64,000 nucleotides of DNA from Apium graveolens (lineage: Eukaryota > Streptophyta > Magnoliopsida > Apiales > Apiaceae): assembly GCF_009905375.1 (NCBI RefSeq), contig NC_133650.1, positions 291,786,270 through 291,850,269 on the forward strand, given 5' to 3'. The position numbers and the translations under genes were made by a program. Shown piece by piece: positions 24,003 through 33,991 of the stretch. The notes beneath the pieces were generated by a model. The model made no database searches. It was not told the DNA's origin and worked only from the letters and a program-made list of their open reading frames with translations. Position 1 is the stretch's first letter. Each line of letters starts with the position of its first letter.

Positions 24003-24123
24003 TTTCAAATAACTCAGTTAATCCTAATCTACTTATACGATAGGATGGTGGTAGATTAACAAACAGCCAAGCTCAATGTATTTAAGGATATTGAGCTTCG
24101 TACAAAATAGAGCTATATATATA
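24003..24123 (-). promoter_or_regulatory. Putative 5'UTR and TATA box of the lectin gene
   Basis: On the minus strand a TATATATA element (24114-24123) lies about 115 bp upstream of the ATG, so transcription could start near 24085. Within the presumed 5'UTR, AAGCTCAAT (24069-24077) and ATTGAGCTT (24090-24098) form a perfect 9-bp stem with a 12-base loop. This is a prediction from spacing only. Confidence 0.4.
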
Positions 24124-24783
24124 CTACTGTCTAACTGTATACAGAGAAAGAGTGGTGAAAGATTAGAATCAACAAAAGTTATCTGATACTCCATGATCAC
24201 GGAATTAGATTCCCATTGTCAAAATTCAGAAAACTTTAAATTGTGCTCTTCTTTTCAATAAATCAAATTTAACGATCCAAATTTAGTACACTTGTAAATT
24301 ATTCTATTTAAAATTGAAGAGATTTCTTATTCCAATATGTCACTAAATTGATTCTTAAAGTATAAAACTGACACCAGATTTTACAACACAAAAGTAAGAA
24401 AGACAACAAGAATACAACACTGTATAGCACAAAAGCAAAGACGCATAGCAATTAGCATATATGCTTCTTTATATATGTCATATGTAATTTTCACACGTTA
24501 TCCTCCTCCACTTACAGTTTATCTCGATTTATACTCTGATGTACGGAAATCATATTTTGTAGCTTTTAAAGTAAATTTGATATGACATCTTACAATTTTA
24601 CAGGATCTTAAATTTTGTTAAAAGTACTGGATTTGCTGCAGGATGTACAAAAAAACTATGAGGCTCCTTTTGATAATAAAAAAAATTGAAGCTCCAATTC
24701 TTCCTTGAAAAAAGTACCTACACTTTATATTATGATTATCTGCCATTTACAACATTTTTACCACATATTTTGTATTTACCAAA
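24124..24783. other. Intergenic region between the lectin and PPR genes
   Basis: About 660 bp of AT-rich DNA lies between two genes that are both on the minus strand. It must contain the upstream promoter of the lectin gene and the 3'UTR of the PPR gene. No other feature is recognised. Confidence 0.5.
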
Positions 24784-27444
24784 TTACCAGTAGTCACCGC
24801 AAGAGCAAGAACCACCTATAAAGTGATGCAAGCAGTTTGAGTCGCACACATAAATTTCCCGTTCATAAGCTTTAGAAACATACTTGATTGTTGCATGGCA
24901 ATCTTCACACATTCTCAGGTTCTTCAAAATCCGAATAGGTTGGCAAGTTTGAGCAGAACTCAGAAGTGAGAATGCAAGAGAAAGTTTTTCACTATGTACC
25001 CCACCAACTTTTTCATCGTCTTCTTCCCCACAGCACAGCATCTTCTGTGTATGAGATCTCTTAACTTCTCTTGCTACGCCTTTTGTCCAGGAGAGCAAAG
25101 CATCAGCATTTGGTTGATGCTTGTCACCTATGACAAAACAGTGTACTGTATTTCTTACTTCGACGCAGCTCTGTCCAATGGCATCCTTAGTCTCAGTTCT
25201 AATCCTAGGCTTTTTAATTTTTATATATCCATCATTAATCCCTAATAATGCATATATTTGTAAAACTAGCCGTTGTACCAAAGCATTTCCAGGATCCAGT
25301 TTAAGTAATCTTTCCCCTGCATGCAGTGCTAATCTGGCATTCCCATGGTTCCTACATGCAGTCAGTAAAGTATTCCAGATGGAATAATCAGGCTGCATAA
25401 TCATATCGTCAATGAACTTCAATGCTTCTTCAAGTTTACCTGAGCGCCCATATAGATTTATCATAGCTTTACAATGATCTAAACCTGGTAATATGTTAAA
25501 ATCGTGGATCATGCTAGAAAAAGCACGTTCCCCCTCATCAACCATTTTGGCGAGGCCATAAGCAGAAAGAATACTTACAAATGTCCCTCTGTTGGGTTCC
25601 ACACCCTCTTTTTTCATCAGATCAAAAAGATAAAGTGCATCATTTGAATAACCATGCAACACAGCCCCAGCCATTATAGTATTCCAGCTGATAATATCTT
25701 TAGTTGGAATCTCATCAAAGATAGTTTTTGAATAAACTAAATTTCCGGATTTAGCATATGTGTCTATAAAATAGTTTGCAACAGAGAGCTCAGACTGCAA
25801 GTTCCTACGTAAAATGAAACTATGAATCTCTTTCACTATTTTTGCAGAAATCACATCTGCACAAGCAGGTAGAATACTCAAAATGGTAACAGAATTTGGT
25901 CCAACACAAGAAGACTGCATTTGACGAAAAATACTTAGTGCCTTATTCTTGTTCCCATTTTGTACGTGGCCCGAGATTAGGGCATTCCATGTTGCAGTAT
26001 CCCGCTTAATGCTCCCATCTTTCTCCATCTTATGGAAAAGATCCATGGCTTGATCCTCATCTTCATTTTGAATATATCCTGCAATCATCACATTCCACGT
26101 AACAACATTTGGTTGCACACCTGAGTCACGCATTCTCGTGAAGAGATCATGCGCTTTGCCACAGTATCCAGCTTGTATGTACCCTCCAATCATTGAGTTG
26201 TACGTGTAGACATCTTTTCCTGTAATCTTTTCAAATACCTCCTCGGCTGCCTCAAGTTTGTCACATTTGGAGTACATACCAACAAGTGAATTTCCAACCA
26301 ATACTGAACCAGCATATCCAACCTTTATCGCAATGCAATGGAGCTCCATCCCCTTATTTATATCTGTAAGTGATGCACATGCAGAGATTGCACTTGCAAG
26401 CGTGATCCCATTTGGTTCAACCCTTTCCAAAAGCATGTCCCTAAATAGCTCCAAGGCTTTACTTATCCCATTACTTTTGGCAAAACCTGAAACCATTGAA
26501 GTCCAAGTGAAAATATCAGGAATTATGTCTAAACTCTTCATCTCTTTCATCATTTCCAGTGCAACATCACACTTACCCAACTGGTTATAAGTCGAAATCA
26601 TCGTATTCCAAGTTACTAATCCCGGTTGAAAACCTTCATCATACATCATCTCAAACAACCTATGCGCCTCCTCTATTTCACCATTCCGACAATACCCAGA
26701 TATAGCCGAATTCCACGAAACCAGATCTTTCCCTTCCATATTCCCAAAATACCTCTTCAAACAACCCAACTCCCCACACTTTCCATAAGCAGCCAACATC
26801 GTATTATTAAACCGAACATCCAAATCCATCCCACATTTCACCACTATCGAATGTATCACCTTTGTCGTCCTCAAATCCCCAAAATTCCCACACGCATGCA
26901 AAATCTTCACAAACAAAAACTCATCCGGAACAATACCCTCCTCCATCATCTCACAAAAAAGCTCCAAAACTTCACCCCACCTCTTCTCCCTCGAAAACCC
27001 ACCAATCATAGAAGACCAAGTAAACAAATCCCTCTCACGCATTTTATCAAACACCTTGCGTGCATCATCAATACAACCACATTTCGCAAACATTCCAACC
27101 AATTTAGTCTCAATAAACGGATCAACATCACCCAACAAATGCAAACTCCGATAAAGCTTACGACCCAACTCAATTGAATTACAATCAATACAAGAATGAA
27201 TCAAACGAGTAAAAGTTCTTGATTTTACCTTAAACCCAGACTGAGAAATGGAGTGAATAGCATCTATAGCTTCCTTAAGATGCCCATTTAAGCAAAGATT
27301 GTTCAAATGAGAATCAGTTAAAGCAACTGAGTTGTAGGCATTGCTGTAAGTAACTGTGTGTTTGTTGGGTTTTAATGGGAACTCAGAAAATGTATCGTGT
27401 TTGGGAATTGGTATGGATTTGATGGGCAGAGTTAGAGTCTGCAT
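24784..27444 (-). CDS. DYW7: DYW-class pentatricopeptide repeat protein (DYW7-like), organelle RNA editing
   Basis: This is an intact single-exon ORF of 886 residues starting at ATG 27444. The N-terminus (about 1-50) is poor in acidic residues, consistent with a plastid or mitochondrial transit peptide. Roughly residues 75-700 are tandem PPR motifs of P, L and S type, with repeated signatures such as FTWSSMIGGF, VSWNSAISGY and VTWNTMISTY. An E/E+ region follows, then a complete DYW cytidine-deaminase domain. It has the zinc/catalytic HSE (GGVHSEKLSLAF), CEDCH, a second metal site in HHFIGGSCSCGDYW, and the terminal DYW triplet. Such proteins bind organelle transcripts through the PPR array and convert specific C to U. 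The target site cannot be read with confidence here. The closest family I recall is Arabidopsis At1g19720 (DYW7). The absence of introns is usual for the class. Confidence 0.9.
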   Translation of the reverse strand: MQTLTLPIKSIPIPKHDTFSEFPLKPNKHTVTYSNAYNSVALTDSHLNNLCLNGHLKEAIDAIHSISQSGFKVKSRTFTRLIHSCIDCNSIELGRKLYRSLHLLGDVDPFIETKLVGMFAKCGCIDDARKVFDKMRERDLFTWSSMIGGFSREKRWGEVLELFCEMMEEGIVPDEFLFVKILHACGNFGDLRTTKVIHSIVVKCGMDLDVRFNNTMLAAYGKCGELGCLKRYFGNMEGKDLVSWNSAISGYCRNGEIEEAHRLFEMMYDEGFQPGLVTWNTMISTYNQLGKCDVALEMMKEMKSLDIIPDIFTWTSMVSGFAKSNGISKALELFRDMLLERVEPNGITLASAISACASLTDINKGMELHCIAIKVGYAGSVLVGNSLVGMYSKCDKLEAAEEVFEKITGKDVYTYNSMIGGYIQAGYCGKAHDLFTRMRDSGVQPNVVTWNVMIAGYIQNEDEDQAMDLFHKMEKDGSIKRDTATWNALISGHVQNGNKNKALSIFRQMQSSCVGPNSVTILSILPACADVISAKIVKEIHSFILRRNLQSELSVANYFIDTYAKSGNLVYSKTIFDEIPTKDIISWNTIMAGAVLHGYSNDALYLFDLMKKEGVEPNRGTFVSILSAYGLAKMVDEGERAFSSMIHDFNILPGLDHCKAMINLYGRSGKLEEALKFIDDMIMQPDYSIWNTLLTACRNHGNARLALHAGERLLKLDPGNALVQRLVLQIYALLGINDGYIKIKKPRIRTETKDAIGQSCVEVRNTVHCFVIGDKHQPNADALLSWTKGVAREVKRSHTQKMLCCGEEDDEKVGGVHSEKLSLAFSLLSSAQTCQPIRILKNLRMCEDCHATIKYVSKAYEREIYVCDSNCLHHFIGGSCSCGDYW

Positions 27445-27550
27445 TTGAAGATATTGTTTGCGAGTATTTAGTGTGTGTAGTTATGGATTGAAGAGATGTG
27501 AGGTATGGAAGCTGCATTGGCGCAGCGTTGGGGGCAATCTTGTGCACTCG

Positions 27551-27755
27551 TTATTTTCTTTTATGTTTCGGTAAGATAATAAATTTTAGGAATAAATATC
27601 AAAATTGTCGCCCGTTTTAATCAAAATTCAAATATATTAATTTGATCAATTATTTTTAAAAATGGCTCAATTTAATTATTAATTTATAATTTTGTGCTAA
27701 ATTAATTATTAAAAAATTGAAATTTTGTACTAATTTAGTCATTATCCTATGTTAT
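27551..27755. repeat. 205-bp direct repeat, copy 1 (upstream of PPR gene)
   Basis: It begins TTATTTTCTTTTATGTTTCG and is similar over its whole length to 30198-30400. It starts about 107 bp upstream of the PPR start codon, so the PPR promoter and 5'UTR may include it. The element type is unknown. Confidence 0.75.
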
Positions 27756-28140
27756 TGCTGATACAAAATTTTAAATCAGTAATTAATTTTCGTAATTTTT
27801 AACATGAGTCATCAATTTAACTATTTGGAATTTTGGATGAAACGGATAACAACTTTGATATTCATTCTTAATAAAATTTGTGTGCACTTCGAATGTACTA
27901 TCAATATATATAGCTCTTTATTTTAATTCTCAATTTGTTTAATAATAATTTAAGTATTTGTACTCTTTTAGTAAAAATAATGATTATTTAAATTTTGTCT
28001 TTGAGACTTTATATTAATTAGGAACAAATATAAAAATATGTTCATAATTTATAATAAATTGCATTTTAGAGTATAAATATAATAATTTAGTAAAATAAAT
28101 ATTTGTACAATTTTTATAATTTAACATTTTTTATACAATA
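27756..28140. other. AT-rich intergenic DNA
   Basis: No coding potential is seen. It may continue the sequence duplicated at 27551, because the other copy is cut by the Athila LTR. Nothing else is recognised. Confidence 0.4.
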
Positions 28141-29522
28141 CTAGCTTAACCGTGATATATTGAACCCTCGTAGGAAGCAAATAAGCATATAGAGAAAGAG
28201 ACCTGAGAGCAAAGAGAGAAAGAAGTATGATCCTTTGTAAATTTTCATTTTAATCGAATGAGGCCATTAATAACGAGTACAAGGAACATGTATATAATAT
28301 GCAATGTCAAGTTTCTACACTTACGAATGTAGTTTTATGGCAATCAACTTATAACACCCATACTTCATTGTCATGATAGTGTGGATCATAAATTATTAAA
28401 ACCTTGTCGAAAAAATCCAACGAGATAGAAATTTTGACGAAGAAAAAAAAGTGCATCTTCCCTTAAAAAAATTTATCATTCTTTGAATTTTTGTTGTAAC
28501 AAATCCTTGAGTCGACGCATTCCCATATTATGTCGTAACTTTTCAAATAATGAATTTACTAATGATTTCGTGAATTAAATCAGCATGGTTTTCACATGAT
28601 CGAATTTGTTGTATATCAATCTCACCATTCTTTTAAATCTTGTAAGTGTAAAAGAATTTTGGTTAAATGTGATTTGTCATATCTCATTTGATATATCTTT
28701 CTTTGAGTTGATCAACGCATGCAGTATTTTCATCAAACATAACAGTAGAGCTTCTTGTGATGTCCAGTCCAGGAATCCTCATGATTCTAAAATATTTTTG
28801 ATAATAGACTGCAACCAAACACATTCTCTACTGGTTTCCTGGATGGCAATTAGTTCTAAGTGATTTGTTGATGTTACCACTATAGTTGCTTCGTGAATTT
28901 TCAAGAATGGTTGTACCACAATATGTAAATACATATTCAGTTTGTGATTTTCTAAAATGAGGATCAGACAAATATTCAGCTTTTACATATCCAATCAACT
29001 GTGATGTCGAGCTTTTCGGTAAGAATAACCCAAAGTATATTGTTCCGCGAAGATACGGAATACATGTTTGATTTCATTTCAATGTATGTCCATCGTAGTA
29101 GACTAAATGTAGCCAACAAATTCACAGCAAATGTTATATTCGGTCTTGTATTATTCGCAAGATACATAAGTGCACCAATTGCATCAAGACATGAAATTTT
29201 AGGATCAAGAACCTCTTTATCATCTTCTCATGGTCGAAATGGATCTTTTTCAGGTTCTAAAGATCTAACCACCATTGGATTAGTTAACGAATGAGATTTA
29301 TTCATGTAAAATCTTTCTAAAATATTTTATGTATATGTAGATTGGTGGAGGAAAATTCCTGATAACAAGTGCTCGACTTGTATATCGAGGCAATATTTTG
29401 TCCTTCCAAAATCTTTAATTTCAAACTCTGTCCTTAGGATGCGTGACAACTTCATCAACCCATGTAGTTGTTCCTACAATATTTAAATCATCCACATACA
29501 CAGCAATAACCGCAAAACCCTC
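28141..29522 (-). pseudogene. Decayed Copia fragment (RT end, RNase H, LTR-proximal region)
   Basis: On the minus strand a heavily mutated Copia pol runs from the RT motif VYVDDLNIVGT (about 29490) through MYLANNTRPNITFAVNLLA (about 29150) to RNase H remnants DENTACVDQLKERYIK (about 28720) and an NMGMRRL-like end (about 28520). Many stops and indels interrupt it. Sequence at about 28141-28500 resembles the 3' noncoding/LTR segment of such elements. The upstream part is cut at the TA microsatellite at 29524. This is a different and older Copia lineage than the Sireviruses here. Confidence 0.7.
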
Positions 29523-29523
29523 C

Positions 29524-29550
29524 ATATATATATATATATATATATATATA
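29524..29550. repeat. (AT)n microsatellite
   Basis: A pure AT dinucleotide run of about 13 units bounds the decayed Copia fragment. Confidence 0.95.
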
Positions 29551-29877
29551 GCTACTCTAATATAAATCAATTTTAGAATAGAAACTAGAAATCAAATAAT
29601 TTTTTTAAAATTTCTTCGAAATATATCATATATGATATGCAAATCGATCGTTGAGAGATGTAGAAAAATACAGTGTAATCGGATTTTAAAACAAATTACG
29701 GTTTGACAGGAAAAATCAAATTAAAAACAGGGGAAAAAGCTAAAATTGGGTGTGGGAGGGTGCAGATTAGTTGTGTGTGGTGATTTTAGGGAGGGGCCAT
29801 TAGATTGGATTGATCTAATGACTTATATTAGTTTCTATTTTCTATTTTAATTTTAGTTTTTTATTTGATCATGTGCC

Positions 29878-29878
<1 letters not shown>
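29551..29878. other. Non-coding insert between two AT microsatellites
   Basis: About 330 bp with no ORF. The ends carry loosely complementary sequence (AGAATAGAAACTAG near the left, TTAGTTTCTATTTTCTATTTT near the right). This could be a short non-autonomous transposon inserted into a TA tract, possibly Helitron-like, but I cannot confirm the termini. Confidence 0.3.

Positions 29879-29927
<49 letters not shown>
29879..29927. repeat. Compound (AT)n(AG)n microsatellite
   Basis: An AT run of about 12 units passes directly into an AG run of about 12 units. Confidence 0.95.
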
Positions 29928-30197
29928 ATGACAAATGAATTTTCACCCGCCATAAAGACGTCTGTGTATTCTGATTATCTCCAACAAATAATAAATTTAA
30001 GTGGAAAATCCTGCATAAGTTAATTATGGCACAAAAGTTTATGCAATTTAAAATTAATTTCCCACTATACTCCGGTATTACCCTAAATTAAATGGTACCA
30101 TAAATTAATTTCAACAGACGGTGCACCGACCATATATTTTTAAAGTATTAGTAAAGGGTGTAACCACGTCTACTTCGGTCATAGTTTCAGTAGACAG

Positions 30198-30400
30198 TTA
30201 TTTTCTTTTATGTTTTGGTAAAATAATAAATTTTACGGATAAATATCAAAATTGTGCCCCATTTAATCAAAATTAAAATATATTAATTTGATCAATCATT
30301 TCAAAAATGGCCCAATTTAGTTATAAATTTAAAATTTTGTATTACATTAATTATTTAAAAGTTGAAATTTTGTATTAATCTAGTCATTACACTATGATAT
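30198..30400. repeat. Direct repeat, copy 2, truncated by the Athila LTR
   Basis: This is the counterpart of 27551-27755 (same order and orientation). It ends where the Athila LTR begins (TGATAAGTGG at 30402), so its remainder should lie beyond the Athila element, outside the window. Confidence 0.75.
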
Positions 30401-30401
30401 T

Positions 30402-31002
30402 TGATAAGTGGATTTTATATCTACTTGGAACGCTTCATTACAAGCTTAAGTTGGTGTTTTGGACTCAAGTTGTTGGTATTTTTTATGTGTTTTTGTGTTA
30501 TTTCAGGTATCAGTTAAAGGAAGAAAGAAGCTTTTCAAAGAATTATGCTAAAAAAAGATTAGAATTGGAAGCCTAGTCATTCTAAAGTTGTTGAGAATCT
30601 CGTAGGTTCGCATGGCCAGTTAAATCGCCTAATTTTGACGAGCAGAACTCAAGATACGGCCAAAAGAAAAATTGTCAGAAATTTTCCAGAATGTTAACGC
30701 GGGCGCGCCGTCCAGAATGTTAGCGCGCCCACGCCAGAACCGGTGCGCCCGCGCTGCTGAAAACACTATTCCAGCGCGGCCGCGCCCGAAAACAGCGAGC
30801 CCGCGCCCGGTTGCTTCCCCAGAATCCTGATTTTAGTCGAAATTGAAGATTTTGAGAGTCCCGGTCATCCTGGAGCATATATATTAATAAAAAGACGTTT
30901 TCAACAAGAAGGAGACCTGTGAGAGCAATAAGAAGACCTAGAAAGGACGCGGAGGCTACAGAGAAGAAGAATTTTATTTTCTTTAATATAGATGATACTT
31001 TG
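30402..31002 (+). repeat. Athila-like 5' LTR, part 1
   Basis: It starts TGATAAGTGGATTTTATATC and continues, after removal of two insertions, at 44217-44427 and 57702-58353. The total is about 1.46 kb, in the size range of Athila-type LTRs. It includes a conspicuous GC-rich island at about 30697-30815 (GCGCGCC, GCGCCCGCGCTG) in otherwise AT-rich DNA. Assignment to Athila comes from the gag and protease that follow the reassembled LTR. The last eight bases are the left hAT target duplication. Confidence 0.75.
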
Positions 31003-31020
31003 TAGGGGTGTAATTTGAAC

Positions 31021-31170
31021 CGAGCTCGTTCGAACTCGACTCAATAAATTGAGCTCGACTCGACTCGAACTCGTTATCGAGCTCGAGCTCGAACACATTT
31101 TCGGGCTCGATAAAAAACTCGAGTCGAGTCGAGGTGCTTTGAACTCGACTCGATAAACTCGAACTCGAGC
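31021..31170. repeat. Left subterminal CTCGA/GCTCGA array of the hAT-like element
   Basis: Irregular repeats of CGAGCTCG, ACTCGACTCG and GAACTCG are present. The matching right array is at about 31575-31740 and 44135-44192. Subterminal repeats of this kind bind transposase in hAT elements. Confidence 0.7.
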
Positions 31171-31700
31171 TCGATTACTTTTTTTATAAATATTTATGTG
31201 TTTGCAAATATATGTGTCATTCATTTGTCTAATAAAATTAGTTTTACAGACTAATTTACTAGTTTTTCATAATATATCGGCATTATTACGTTTTATTATA
31301 TTTGGTAAAAAATTTGAATTGAATTATTTTGTTAAAATATATTTAATTATTTTTTTCTAGTTAAATTTTAAAAAATATGTGCTTAATTTATTTATTTTTA
31401 AAATAATTCAACTCTAATTAGTTTAAAAATAAGATAAGTGTTATCTAAATTTTAAAATAAAATAATAACTTAATAATTTCATTTTCGTTAACAAAATTAA
31501 TTTCAGGTGGTTTTTCAAAAATATCTAATTTATAATTTTTTTTTGCAAAAAATACGGTGCAAATAGAATAAGCTCCAAAACTCGAAAACTCGATTAAAAA
31601 ACTCGAAAAGCTCAAAAACTCGCGAGTAGCTCGAACCCGATTTGTTTATTATCTGGGTCGAGCTCGGACATAATTTCCCGGCTCAATTTTTTTTGCTCGA

Positions 31701-31749
31701 CTCGACTCGATCAAAAAAAGCTCGAACTCGAATTTAATAAGTACAAACT
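31701..31749. repeat. 49-bp direct repeat, left copy (flank of inverted Sirevirus)
   Basis: It is identical, by reading, to 44135-44183: it starts CTCGACTCGATC and ends AAGTACAAACT. It belongs to the hAT-like element and abuts the Sirevirus 5' LTR. Confidence 0.9.
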
Positions 31750-32370
31750 TGTTAGATATATTTGATAATGTCATGTCTAATATGATTTGTGTTTAGTTTT
31801 CAGATCTTACTTAACAGGACAAATCAGTACTTAACTGGAAATCAGTACTTATACTGGAGTCAGGACTTAAGATATCAGAACTTAAGTTGTCAGAACTTAA
31901 GTTATCAGGAGATATTTATCAGGAGATAATATCAGGACTTAAGGAGACATTCAGATAAGGAAGGCTGATGATTGAAAGGAAAGAAGATCAAGATAAACGC
32001 AAGAAGAGATATGCATGAAGAAGGAATTCTATGAAGAATAGAATACTTGGAAGAAAAGATAACTAGTTGATATATTTTAGAAAGCAGAATTATATTCCAT
32101 ATCAATTAGAATTTATCTTGTAATTGTGTAGTATATAAACACAGACATAGGGTTTACATTATACGTGTTATCATAATCGAAGTTATTATTCATTGTAACC
32201 CTAGCAGCTCTCGTGATAATTTGTTCATCATTGAGAGTGGACAGTTCCATATTGTAACAGAGTTTATTGTGTTGAATAAAATCTGTTTTATGTTACTTGT
32301 GTTCTTATATTCGATTTGATTGTGATAAACACTGTATTCAACCCCCTTCTACAGTGTGTGAGACCTAATA
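31750..32370 (+). repeat. 5' LTR of rearranged Sirevirus (family S1, copy 2)
   Basis: This 621-bp LTR begins TGTTAGATATATTTGATAATG and ends CCTAATA, directly before a primer-binding site. It is nearly identical to the inverted LTR at 33181-33787, apart from a few substitutions and a 14-bp length difference near 31905. It contains two exact TCAGAACTT copies and related variants. Confidence 0.9.
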
Positions 32371-32371
32371 A

Positions 32372-32383
32372 GTGGTATCAGAG
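32372..32383 (+). other. Primer-binding site (initiator tRNA-Met)
   Basis: TGGTATCAGAGC, one base after the LTR, is complementary to the 3' end of plant initiator tRNA-Met, as usual for Copia elements. Confidence 0.9.
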
Positions 32384-32426
32384 CAGATCTGTTAACACAC
32401 AAACAGTTTAAAATCCAAAAACAATC

Positions 32427-33180
32427 ATGTCTGAAGAAGAACAAACTCCAACCAAGCCCACCAAAACTGAAGAACCTCCAAAAACTCAAATCCATAATCG
32501 ATATGAGACTATTAGAGTTCCCATACTGAAACCATCTGAATATCCCATATGGAAGGTGAGGATGTCTATGTTTCTGAAAGCTACAGATCCAGAATACCTT
32601 GACAGAATCAATGAAGGACCACAGAAGCCAACCAAACTCTCTGTTGTAGTTGCAGGTGAACCAACAAAGTCTGTACCAAAGGAGAAGAGTGATTACACTG
32701 CTGAAGATATCTCATTGATTGCTAAGGATGCTAAGGTACGACACTTGCTGCATAGTGCCATTGATAATGTCATGTCAAATAGGGTAATTAATTGCAAGAC
32801 TACAAAGGAGATATGGGATGCCTTGGAGACAAGATGTCAGGGAACTGATTCAATTAAGAAGAACATGAAGACTATACTCACTCAAGAGTATGAGCACTTT
32901 GACTCAAAACCTGATGAGTCATTGACTGGTTTATATGACAGATTTATTAAACTCTTGAATGATTTGTCACTAGTTGACAAGGAATATGATCTTTAAGATT
33001 CAAATCTTAAATTCTTGTTAGCACTTCTTGAAAGTTAGGATTTGAAGGCCACCACTATAAGAGACAACTATAATCTTGAAGAAACTACTCTTGATGAAAT
33101 TTATGGGATGCTCAAGACTCATGAACTTGAGATGGAACAAAAAAGCAAGAGGAATGGAAGAAAGTCAAGGACAGTTGCTC
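32427..33180 (+). pseudogene. 5' part of Sirevirus gag, truncated by the inversion junction
   Basis: The ATG is at 32427. The product is hydrophilic and begins MSEEEQTPTKPTK. It contains ETIRVPILKPSEYPIWKVRM and EIWDALETRCQG, typical of Copia gag (UBN2/DUF4219-like). A stop at 32994-32996 (TAA) and another near 33038 interrupt the frame. It is homologous to the gag at 62706-64000 up to about 33180, where the sequence switches abruptly to an inverted LTR. The gag continuation is on the opposite strand ending at about 44134, with roughly 45-50 bp missing between the halves. Confidence 0.85.
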
Positions 33181-33787
33181 TATAAGTTCTCACACACCGT
33201 AGAAGGGGGTTGAATACAGTATTTATCACAATCAAATTGAATATAAGAACACAAGTAATAAAAAACATATTTTATTCAACACAATAAACTCTGTTATAAT
33301 ATGGAACTGTCCTCTCTCAATGATGAACAAATTATCACGAGAGCTGTTAGGGTTACAATGAATAATAACTTCGATTATGATAACACCTATAGTGTAAACC
33401 CTATGTCTGTGTTTATATACTACACAATTACAAGATAAATTCTAATTGATATGGAATATAATTCTGCTTTCTAAAATATATCAACTAGTTATCTTTTCTT
33501 CCAAGTATTCTATTCTTCATAGAAATCCTTCTTCATGCATATCTCTTCTTGCGTTTGTCTTGATCTTCTTTCCTTTCAATCAGCCGCCTTCCTTATCTGA
33601 ATGTCTCCTTAAGTCCTGATATTATCTCCTGATAACTTAAGTTCTGACAACTTAAGTTCTGATATCTTAAGTCCTGACTCCAGTATAAGTACTGATTTTC
33701 AGTTAAGTAATAATTTGTCCTGTTAAGTAAGATCTGAAAACTAAACACAAATCATATTAGACATGACATTATCAAATATATCTAACA
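33181..33787 (-). repeat. Inverted 3' LTR of rearranged Sirevirus (S1, copy 2)
   Basis: It is the reverse complement of the 31750-32370 LTR, complete to both ends. Its 3' terminus (minus) reads GAACTTATA at the gag junction, and its 5' terminus is TGTTAGATA at 33787. On the minus strand it is preceded by the polypurine tract, so its relation to the env-like and pol segment is normal. It is inverted relative to the 5' LTR and gag start. Confidence 0.9.
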
Positions 33788-33800
33788 ATCTCCCCCAATT
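33788..33800 (-). other. Polypurine tract of the inverted Sirevirus segment
   Basis: The minus strand reads AATTGGGGGAGAT directly before TGTTAG, identical in core to the other Sirevirus copies. Confidence 0.8.
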
Positions 33801-33991
33801 TGTAAATTAGCATAATATACAAGTTTAGCAGATATTTGATGATATCAAAAAAATTAAGTACAAATGCATGAAAATTTGACTAGATAACTACAACTTACAG
33901 TCCTTGTAGCTTTACCATCCTCAAGGTCTGATAATAGCTTCAGTCTGTATACACATCAGAATTTAAGCAGTTGTAGATTTTTGACTTGGCT

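Noticed and set aside
26626..27177. Plus-strand ORF of 183 codons
   Set aside because: It lies antisense within the intact PPR gene, and its Thr/Pro/Ile/His-rich composition is a shadow of PPR coding bias.
30394..30576. 60-codon ORF at the start of the Athila-like LTR
   Set aside because: It crosses the LTR boundary and has no homology that I recognise.
32372..32383. tRNA-like sequence TGGTATCAGAGC
   Set aside because: It is a primer-binding site complementary to a tRNA 3' end, not a tRNA gene. No cloverleaf surrounds it.
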